Shown in pieces: positions 55,503 through 64,000 of a stretch of 64,000 nucleotides of DNA (its first letter is position 1; every line of letters starts with the position of its first letter). Source of the stretch: Mercurialis annua (Eukaryota; Streptophyta; Magnoliopsida; Malpighiales; Euphorbiaceae); assembly GCF_937616625.2 (NCBI RefSeq), contig NC_065573.1, positions 21,095,001 to 21,159,000 on the forward strand, in the 5' to 3' direction. The notes under the pieces are model-generated. The model was not told where the DNA came from. It made no database searches and worked only from the letters and a program-made list of their open reading frames with translations. The translations under genes were made by a program, and so were the position numbers.

Positions 55503-55545
<43 letters not shown>

Positions 55546-57374
55546 GTACAATTCCCATTTTATTATTTTCTTTAAAACACATTCATGTTTTGCCGTAAAC
55601 TAATTGAGAATTTGTTTATTTTCATAAAGAGTTTGGCGGAGATGTATCGAGCAGAGACGTAGAGGAGTGGTTTTTCTTCATTCCGAGGCAAGAAAGTGAA
55701 GCTCGTGGAGGAAGGCCGAGGAGGATTACAAGTAGCGGATATTGGAAAGCCACCGGCTCTCCCGGCCATGTTTACGCCAACAATCGCATCATCGGCATGA
55801 AAAGGACTATGGTTTTCTATAGAGGACGAGCTCCTACTGGCCGCAAAACGGATTGGAAAATGAATGAATATAAAGCCAATCGTGGAGATTCATCTTCTTC
55901 CTCCATTTCTGCAACACCAATGGTATATTTCATGTCATTTTATTTAGGCCGAATCACTCAAAAATAAATATATTTCATTTATGTCAACTACTCAATATTT
56001 TTAATCTTTAAATTTCGGTTTTTTATTTATGACCAAATTTTTTAATTTCATTAATTTTAATCAGCTACAATTGAAATATAATTATCAAAATTAATTAAAA
56101 ATAATGTTTTTAAAACATTGAATCATAAATGAAATAAGTCCAAATAATAATGTATTTTTAGTTATTAAAACAGCAAAAAAAGAAATATAAGGAATTTGTA
56201 GGTATATTAATAGGCAAAATAGATAAACTTATTACTAAAATATATCCTAAATAACAGTTTAGTCTAATAATTGTATCATTTACATCAAATAATATTTTAA
56301 CAACAAATAAAATAGTTGAATAATTTAATCGATAAAAATAAAATAATTTTAAGTCCTTTAAATTACATTTTTAAAAGAAAATCATGTCGTTACCAAGTTC
56401 TTTTGTGAACTTTTATGTTATTACAAGAGAAATTATAAATATTTTTCAAATTTGGACATTTATCCCCCAAAAAACCCTTAAATATCGAATTACATCTTAT
56501 TTTTATCATTAAACCATTCATCTTTTTTATTTGCTATTTAGATATAATTGACTCAATAAAATGTTAGAAAAAATTGTCTTGTTTTTTGTTAATGCTATAT
56601 TTATCAATTTTGCCATAATTATAAAAAAACTAATTCATTTTGCCATAATTATAAAAATACTAATCAATTTGTTTTGACATATACATTGCACACAAGTATA
56701 TGTGAGATTCATAGATGCAATTTTAACTATTTCATCAAATATATTTCTAATATTTAGTTTAGACTTTTTAGTCCGTTAAATTTGTGAATTGAGACATATA
56801 TATATCTAACCTTAATTTAAACCTATTTTTAGACATATAATTTTCTAAATTCAAATAAGCATTCTTAAACTGAAATTAAAGGTTGATTGTGTAAAATAAT
56901 CATTTATGAAATTAAAAATTTAGAAAAAAAATCTCAAAAATATGTATAATTTAGAATTTGGATATATTTGAATCAATTTTACAAATTGATTTTTTTGTAT
57001 ATTTTGATTAGATGACTAAAATTATATATATAAAAATTTATGTTGTCTATAATACATGTGTAAACACATTTTTGTAGGCAATGCATGAGTTCACATTGTG
57101 CCGAGTATATAAGAAATCCAAAAACATACGAGCATTTGATAGAAGGCCATTAGCATCGGAGATTGGTGACATCAGATCAGCTCAACCCCAACCCGAAGTT
57201 TCCATAAACGCCGATGATCATCAAAATCTCCCAACGACGACAGAGACTGCAAATTCTCACGAGAGTTCATCATCGGAAGATCGTCATGTTACTCAAATCG
57301 GAGAAAGCAGTAACATGCTAATGTCTACTGATAGTGAACCTTTGTGGGATTGGGATCAACTGGAATGGTATTAG
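52255..57374 (+). CDS. NAC-domain transcription factor, NAC090-like, three exons
   Basis: The coding exons are 52255-52420, 55630-55922 and 57078-57374. All borders are GT/AG and the frame is kept, giving 251 codons. The NAC DNA-binding domain spans residues about 4-165. It opens [20 protein letters not shown] (subdomain A), has [11 protein letters not shown] (B), [11 protein letters not shown] and [11 protein letters not shown] (residues 92-101, C), the [16 protein letters not shown] block (D) and FTLCRVYKK (E). The C-terminal region is Ser/Asp-rich and ends DWDQLEWY, similar to the NAC090 tail that activates transcription. Exon positions at the two conserved NAC intron sites support the model. 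Intron 1 (3209 bp) is enlarged by a 2433-bp LTR element and a hAT MITE remnant. Arabidopsis NAC090 acts in salicylate/age-related regulation, but no role can be read from this sequence. Confidence 0.95.
52470..52965. mobile_element. Decayed hAT-type MITE in NAC intron 1
   Basis: The right end ATATGCACACCCCTCA and a left GATGTGCACCAAACCGAAC segment are mirrored, with AACCGAA motifs typical of plant hAT MITEs. The edges and TSD are too decayed to fix, so coordinates are approximate. Confidence 0.45.
52971..53075. repeat. TA/CATA microsatellite, target of the LTR element
   Basis: TATATA and CATACATATATG repeats cover about 100 bp. The LTR element inserted here with TSD TATAT. The repeat resumes after it (55509-55540). 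Confidence 0.95.
53076..53694 (+). repeat. 5' LTR of the copia-type element
   Basis: 619 bp, TG...CA, with a TATATATAC box near 53231 and the PBS two bases after its end. Confidence 0.95.
54890..55508 (+). repeat. 3' LTR of the copia-type element
   Basis: 619 bp, nearly identical to the 5' LTR, following the polypurine tract; its end joins the (TA)n repeat. Confidence 0.95.
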
Positions 57375-59602
57375 CTAGATATAAGAAAAATAAATATAAG
57401 TAATTTATTGATACCAATTTTTTGTAGATTAATTGGTACAAAAATCGTTTTTGAAGATGTTCGACTCCGACTCGACTGTTATGATCAATTAATTCAAAAT
57501 TATTAATTTAATGCATTGATAATAAATTAAAATTAATTCATTAAAGATAGTAATTATTTTTAAAAATTAAAAGGAGTAATCTAATAACGTTAAATTATCA
57601 TAAATTAACCGTATTATAATATTTGTGGTTTTGTAATTTTTTTATGGTTCATATTACTTGTTATTCTAAAATATCAAGAAAATTATTACTATTTTTTTAA
57701 TTTTATGCATAGCAATAAATGATTAATTGAGACTAAAAAGATACTAATTAAACATAAAATAGTAGTAATTAAGTAATACGGATAATTTAATAAAATTATG
57801 TAGCTAAAATATATTTATTGTATTTTTAGTTTATATGAAATAATTTAAAACGGTAGATATTATAAACCCAAAAAAATACAATTAAATATATTTTTAATTT
57901 TTATGAGAGTGTTACTTTTATTGTTTTAACGGGACAGAAGTAATAAGTGTTGAATTCAAACCAGATTTTCTTTTGATTGGCATGCACTTAATTGTCGCTT
58001 AAAAGTTAAAAATAAAATACCATCACTTTCTACCACATAAAAGTGTGACTTCGGCCGGCTAAGAGAGAGAAGTAACACTTCGGAGTTGTTTGATTCGGTC
58101 CTCGAATCTGTAATTCCACACCAATCATTTTAAATTTTTAATCCGTTAAGGCAAGAGGTATCAACAAAATAGATACTAAAATTTTATTTTTTTAGCGATT
58201 TAAGTTTAACGTTTAATATATTATAAAATAAATTTTAATCTTTATAATTTTTGCATTTTGTAACCTCATCCCGAATTCTGACAATTTTGTCATCTTTTTT
58301 AAGATATAAAGTGCAAAAATGCAAAATTTTGAGATTTTATTTGCAAGATTTTAAAACGTAAGGATTTAATATGCCAATAACTATCATATATGCAAATAAT
58401 GGGTACAAACGAACTTTTTTTAGGTGAAGGTATAAACGAAAAAATATTATAAGATGAGATTTTTTTAAGTAATTAGGTCTTAAAATAAAGGTTTACCTTC
58501 ACGAGATAAAAACTTGGAATTCCATCCTTTTGATTGGGGTATAATAGATTTCTGCCACTATAAGGAGAATGGAGGTGAACAAGTCACCTTGTATTACCTT
58601 CCCCTTTCTATCAATCATATAAAAAAAATTCAATATTATCTTCCCTTTCCATTCTATTAAATCTAATCCATGTAAAGCGTATGTGTAATTTGTGAAATGA
58701 AATAACTATTATTTATTTTTTTAAAGAAAATATCTATTCCATAAAACTATGAAATTACAATTTTATTTCTTCCATATTCCATGAACTAAATGTAGTATAA
58801 AAGATCCATAATTATTGTATTTTCCATTCAGTTTGAATTAATTTTAATTTTTTTAAACTAATCCAAATTTTGTAATAAAATTTTAAAATATTTCAAACTG
58901 AACCAAAACCACTCAGAATTGGTCATATTTTATATTCAATTTGCATCAAAATTTATTTAATTTTTTTACCACAAATGGATCAAACCAAAAAGCTAAATCT
59001 GTTTAAAACTTGAAACTGAACCAAACTAAATGCATCAACTGAATTAATCATTTTCATTGATTTTGCACACACCTAATCCAATAGGGAGAACAAATGAATG
59101 AAACAAATTAAATAGCACACTAACCCTTTCATACAAGAAAGACTTGACATACTTAAAATATAAAACAAAATGCTAAAAATATGTGTATAAGCACTTCTTC
59201 ATATTATGAGTAATTTATTTGGCATCGATGAACGGATAGGATTATCCGGCCAAAATTAGCTTCAGTTATAAATTGAACAGAAGCAAAAGCCATAGTAACA
59301 GTTAATAGTAAGTCATGGCAAATAGGCTTGACTGCTCAAATAACTGGTAAGTTACAAGTATAATTGTTGCTCATATTCACAAGAAGAACAAAAGTACAAA
59401 AAGGAAGAGCTTTAGAAGCTATTTCCAAAAGAAGACCAGCAATATTAAGTCACCACCATAGTGGTGCTTCCTTTAAAGATGTACACCAGTAATTTACAAA
59501 GTAGGAACTCCTGTTTTTTTCTTCCCACAATATATGCATATCGCTAATTGATCACAAATATCCGCTAAACAAACGAAAGCCTAATGTTAGAGTTTGTATT
59601 AA
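57375..59602. other. Intergenic between NAC and VPS55 genes, decayed MITE pieces only
   Basis: 58150-58390 resembles the MITE at 28791-29079. 58395-58490 resembles the foldback half at 6330-6480, and 58730-58800 resembles the Tourist MITE at 26336. 58810-59070 carries AACCAAACC-type hAT MITE text ending TGCACACACCTA. No gene is seen. The two genes converge here, so both 3' ends lie in this stretch. Confidence 0.55.
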
Positions 59603-62600
59603 TTACCAATCATCCTCGAGGCTTGCACGATGAAAGCACAAGACGGTGCAGACAAAAATGAAGAATGATGTGAACTCGATCAACATAGCCCCGGTTTCAA
59701 TCATATGAGCATGCCTGAGGATAATTGGAATGGCTAAGCTCCCAACAGCTGATGCCCCTGTAAGGAATTTAGCAGCATCTATCCAACTGCATATCCAAAG
59801 AAATTTCAAATGATTATTTAGCATTTTGATGACTGCAGAAATCAAATTCATTATGACAGTTCAGTAGAAACAAATGTTTTTGATACAACACTTAATAAAT
59901 AATTGCCATTTCTAGTAGGGTAATATTGATTCAAGTTCTAACTCGCCAAGAATAGAAAAAGAAAATTAACAATATAAGAAAGAAAGATTGATAGGCACAT
60001 ATATAGGGGTGAGCAAAGGGCTGCTGGTTAGATTAAAAACCAACTGATTTAACCGAATTACTTTATTTCTTTAACGAACTGACCGACTTATTAATTTTAA
60101 CCGAACCAATTTAATCAAAAAAACCACAATCTTAAAATTACAAAACTGAACCAACCAATTTTGTTGGTTAATTTGGTTTAACCGATAAAAATATAAAAAA
60201 TAACAATTAAAAATAAATAAAAAATATGAGATTTTTTGGTTAATTAGATTAAATAATTTTTTTAAAAATCTTATCCATAATCGGACTAACTACATTAATA
60301 AAAACATTTAACCAAATCTAACCGAAATAGATTGGTTAACCTGGTTAATTTGAATTAACCGATCGAATAATCACAACTACACATATATGCAAGCAAATGT
60401 AGTAAATACGTTAATACTTTTAACATACCAGCAGGATAAGAAATATTTACGCATAACAAAGTTGATAACCTTTTAAAAAATTACATTGAAGTTTAACATC
60501 TATTTCAGTAGATAAGATTCACAGATGGAAGATAGATTAGTAAATGTTGATGAAGACCGATTTGAGTTGAATATGCAACTTTTCTATGGGTATTTTCAAA
60601 GGACCCTCAAATGATTTTCTTCATGAATCCAGAGTGTCAACAAAGCATGTGAATTATTATATCTAAATGGCCCGGATTCAGTTCTTCGCATCCAAATTCA
60701 AGTTGGAATACAGTATTGGTCAACTTAACCAGTCAACCTTAATAGTATCGCACTAATTTATCCTAGAAATCAAATGCTGAGTGAGATGTAATTCAGCTTC
60801 AAAAAAAGAAACATGCAAGTTATCTGCTAACAAGTAACTTGCCATAAAAGATATATGAATCAGCCCAACACCAACTCCGGTGCAAGTTATCACACAAAAA
60901 TATTATAGATGACGCAATTTATGAAATTAGCACAATGCAAAAGCCCTAGAGTTAGTACTCGGTACTCACCCCCCACCATCCCGGCTGATCAAAAACTGAG
61001 TTGACCCACCTCCAAAGAATAAACAAGGCATAGGTACCACCACATACATGAGAGCTGTTGGACAACGAATTCACTCCATCAACCAGAAATGTGAATAAAC
61101 TGAACCATAAAAGTCATATACCAACAGGTCATACCTGATAGCATTGGCCACCAATTGCTGTAAATTACACAAGCCTGCCAATCCAACCAGATACTTTTAG
61201 AGAGCAGTTAAAGAGAAATTTGCATACAGACGAAATAAGTCTTATTGATAAATGAACAAACTTCATGTTACCCATTTACAAATGAGTTCAATAAAGTTAA
61301 CAAATTTAATAGTAAATGACACTCCAATCATGTTAGATATGATACTCCATGGTCCAAGCATAAGAAATAGAACAGAATATTGAAGAGAAGAAGTAGTCAT
61401 CATGAAAGAAAGAAATTACCATCCATCAATTTGAGACTCCTTCCCTCCTATCGTCTAAATTCAATCAAAATAACTCCTACAAAATCACCAGCAACTAACC
61501 ACTTCACCTCAAAAGATAGACTACCAGTCTACTTCTACTAACTCACTCTCCTCTTATCCACAATACAGTCAAGGAAATAGGAGTTAGAAAGTCATTAACA
61601 AACTCAGTAATCATTAATCTGTCAGCCATCATTGTATTCCTGTAGTAAAAAGTAAAAAGCATCTATCTTTACTTTAAGTATAACATTACCCAAAAGCATA
61701 GGATGAATTAAAACTACCACCTTATAAATGTATCCTTCAAAGACATCAGGATGATAAATGTAGAATTATAACTCAAGATACTTCCAAAAAGAACATTTAG
61801 CGAATCATCCTTAAGAGCTTCCCAATGCCCCTTAAAGAAAATTTTTTACCCATACCCAAAACTGACCTCAAACTCCTCCTCTTGCAATTAGGTATTTTAT
61901 CCCAGTGGACACAACCCATGAGGCGTGGGAACCTCCCTTATGACCAAAGATAGAAAAACTCTTCTTTTTTAAAATGCCTCTCTCGCTATCTATAGTTCTT
62001 TTCAGAAAATTAGGCTACGAATATGAACCATCTAAAAATCACTTCAATATTATTGATGAAGTTGTCAACTGCGCCATGAAGAAAAACTAGAACTGGAGAT
62101 AGTCTCCGCATCAGTTTCTAACTCTCTCACCTCCTACGTTATCCAACCCTAGGAGAACAAACCTGTTATAATCTCCTTCTCAATCTACTTAAACATAAGC
62201 TCATTCTCTGTTTCAAACAAATTTTCCTCCTTTAATTGACTAACTTACGATTCCTATGAAGCCGTCAAGCTTCAATTTATACAGACAAACTTGCATCATA
62301 TATGTTTGACTAGCCACTACCTAAAGAGGATGGACATTCATTGAAAGAAAAAATAATAGAGTTTTTTTACTATTTGCTACAGTGATTTGATTGCTAATCT
62401 CTCAAGTGTTAAAATTTGGTCAAACACATCAAGGAGAAGTCCTATATATAAGCTTTATCAAATCTTAATTCGTTATTTGTGCAGAAAACACAAGCACAAT
62501 CTAAGATAAATAAAATCATCAAGAAAAATGAAACAAAGTAAACTGATTAGAGTTTCAGGTACTTTGTAGGACAAGCATGCGATCTTTCCCAAATCTTGTA

Positions 62601-63653
62601 GAAAAAGGACAGTAAAACAAAAACTTCAGTCACAATGAGTCAGAGCAACAAAATTACATCAAAACATATCTAATTCTAATAAACATGAAAAGAAAATCAC
62701 AAATTAATAACAAGTAGATGCATCATAGTAATAGAAGCCTTGTGTCGACAAACTCGTTGAAAAACACTTTATAATGTATAACCAAGAATAAAGTAAGAAC
62801 ATCAAAACCAAATCAGACTTATTAGAGCATACCATTATCTGTAGTAGAATGCTAGACGAAAACATAAAAGCAAGCCCAGCAAGCCTGCATTTGAATTAAG
62901 ATGTGTATCATAAAATCTTCTCATACCAAAGAACAAACTGAAATTTACAAATCAAATCGCCCGACTTACACTGTAGAGAAAAATCAATGTCCATTTATTA
63001 ACCCCCGGAAGGAGCAATGCACATAACCAAAAAAAGAGTAGTTAGTTAGCAGCAGAAGCTATCACATCAACAATTGACCAAATCTAAGAAAATACATTAT
63101 AATCTAAATTGCAGAAAGTGACCTTCACAAATACTACAACCTAGTGAAGATTAGAATAGCTACCAATCGTCACCATTTGATAAACCTTAGGTTCAAATAA
63201 TTTTGACTTTCGAGCGTCTACCTTAAAAAAAAACCAATTAATTTGACATTCAATAGTAAAAATATTAGAACCCGTGTAATAATTCAAACTAAACTAATTT
63301 TATCGACGAATAATCGGTTCAACTTCTGAAATGGCGTTCAGTGTGAATCAAAATGCAAAATCAAATTCAAATAGATTCCAATTCAGTTATATAGTGGGTT
63401 TCGATTCTTTCTAACTTACAGGCTATAATGCAATGAAAAGTAATCTTTTTGATTTCAATTCTTGCCCAAATCCTTCTTTTAAGTGAATTAATCTCAAATT
63501 TTACAGTAACATGATCAAAAACTAAAAACCTAAAATTCAATTCTATAATTTGAAGAACAATTTGATACACAACCAATTACGATAGCATTAGAAGCAGATA
63601 AAATTGAAGATTTCGAACAAGAAAAAAAAGTTACCTTCAATTGTCATGGCCAT
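59603..63653 (-). CDS. VPS55: VPS55 / OB-RGRP-like endosomal membrane protein, six proposed exons
   Basis: The VPS55 family are small four-helix membrane proteins that help late-endosome-to-vacuole transport. The minus-strand exons are 63635-63653, 63164-63185, 62833-62884, 61135-61174, 60970-61054 and 59603-59786. They total 402 nt, or 133 codons plus stop. The four downstream exons are secure: LAGLAFMFSSSILLQIM, ACVIYSNWWPMLS, ALMYVVVPMPCLFF with GGGSTQFLISRDGGG, then WIDAAKFLTGASAVGSLAIP and ILRHAHMIETGAMLIEFTSF, ending HRASLEDDW. Four hydrophobic stretches are visible (about residues 15-37, 40-60, 80-100 and 103-125). The first 14 residues depend on exon 1 (MAMTIE) and a 22-nt exon 2 chosen because it restores frame, so the N terminus is less certain. 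Intron 5 contains a hAT MITE. Confidence 0.88.
60004..60379. mobile_element. hAT-type MITE in VPS55 intron 5
   Basis: It starts TAGGGGTGAGCAAAGGG, ends with an inverted TAG-type terminus (...CAACTA), and is flanked by a perfect 8-bp TSD CACATATA (59996-60003 and 60380-60387). The body contains many AACCGA/AACCAA motifs and no ORF. Confidence 0.85.
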
Positions 63654-63759
63654 TTTAGTAATTTAACTTGCTTTCTATCTCCTCGCAATCAAATAAAAAC
63701 TGACTCAATTTCCGTGTTCACGTAGCTTGACGAATAAGTGTGTTTTTCCAGCTACTGAA

Positions 63760-64000
63760 GGGATGCTTCCTTTTTTTTTTTTTTTTTAAACAACAAACGT
63801 TCATTTTGCCCCCTCAATTTTGCACAAAATATCAATTAACAATACATTTATGATATTAGATGAAAACACTCACACTTAACTAATTCAGCTTGTTTTACCT
63901 CCTTACTTGAGGTGGCAAATAATTATTGGAGTAATTAAAGTTGAGATGGTATCAAATTATTAGATCATTTGGAGTCTGAAGAGTCAAATGAGTTAAAACG
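63760..64000. mobile_element. Left end of a TIR element cut by the window edge
   Basis: Following a poly-T run, the text 'CATTTTGCCCCCTCAATTTTGCACAAAATATCAATTAACAATACATTT' (given in part) has the pattern of the MULE-like ends at 1064 and 11993 (pyrimidine-rich 'CCCCCTCAA.TT.GCACAAA.TATCAA'). The rest lies outside the window. Confidence 0.4.

Larger units (their letters stand above)
53076..55508 (+). mobile_element. Non-autonomous Ty1/copia-type LTR retrotransposon in NAC intron 1
   Basis: Two direct LTRs of 619 bp (53076-53694 and 54890-55508), each starting TGTTGGAATATG and ending GTTACAACA, differ at about five positions that I can see. A primer-binding site for initiator-Met tRNA (TGGTATCAGAGCC, 53697-53709) follows the first LTR, and a purine tract AAGGTGGAGAT precedes the second. 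A 5-bp TSD TATAT lies at each side in a (TA)n context. The 1.2-kb interior retains a copia protease-like fragment ([16 protein letters not shown] near 54270) but has many stops and lacks integrase and RT. Identical ORFs in the two LTRs (53245-53451 and 55059-55265) are not genes. Confidence 0.95.

Overview
The window is AT-rich nuclear DNA from a flowering plant, most likely a dicot. The evidence is three intron-containing plant genes, telomere-like TTTAGGG repeats, and Site II/telo-box promoter motifs. It also holds plant-type LINE, TRIM, Ty1/copia, Ty3/gypsy, hAT, MULE, Stowaway, Tourist and Helitron sequences. All calls come from reading the sequence; no database search was run.

Three protein genes look functional. 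(1) A mitochondrial ATP synthase OSCP (subunit O) gene lies on the minus strand at 25340-29562, with six exons and 245 codons. (2) A NAC090-like NAC transcription factor lies on the plus strand at 52255-57374, with three exons and 251 codons; its first intron carries a 2.4 kb copia-type LTR element. (3) A VPS55/OB-RGRP-like endosomal sorting protein lies on the minus strand at 59603-63653, with six proposed exons and 133 codons. A cluster of three U14 box C/D snoRNA genes lies at 9888-10450 (minus). The cluster's presumed promoter has a telo-box and two Site II motifs, and about 97 bp of that promoter is also present upstream of the OSCP gene.

Most of the rest is transposons, many with exact ends and target-site duplications (TSDs). 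1-3 kb: two MULE-like foldback elements and a Helitron. 3-8.6 kb: inverted AT-rich arms around a Ty3/gypsy fragment, a CAATG-ended element and a Stowaway MITE. 12-17 kb: a MULE-like element, a GATACAT-rich block, and a compound TRIM carrying a polyadenylated S-adenosylmethionine synthetase cDNA fragment. 19-23 kb: a second CAATG-ended element, a foldback element and an LTR. 30-31 kb: a MITE, a 30-bp minisatellite and telomere-like repeats. 32.2-38.0 kb: a LINE with both ORFs open and a 14-bp TSD. 38-42 kb: a three-level nest (CAATG element, foldback element, MULE with a captured exon). 42.6-47.7 kb: a hAT MITE and a decayed Ty3/gypsy element with an antisense ORF. 48-51.4 kb: a foldback element and a minus-strand Ty3/gypsy 5' end.

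The most interesting observations are the compound TRIM, in which the outer LTRs are identical, the middle LTR differs and a host mRNA copy sits inside the primer-binding site; chains of back-to-back hairpins inside MULE-like elements; the promoter block shared by the U14 cluster and OSCP; and the apparently intact LINE.
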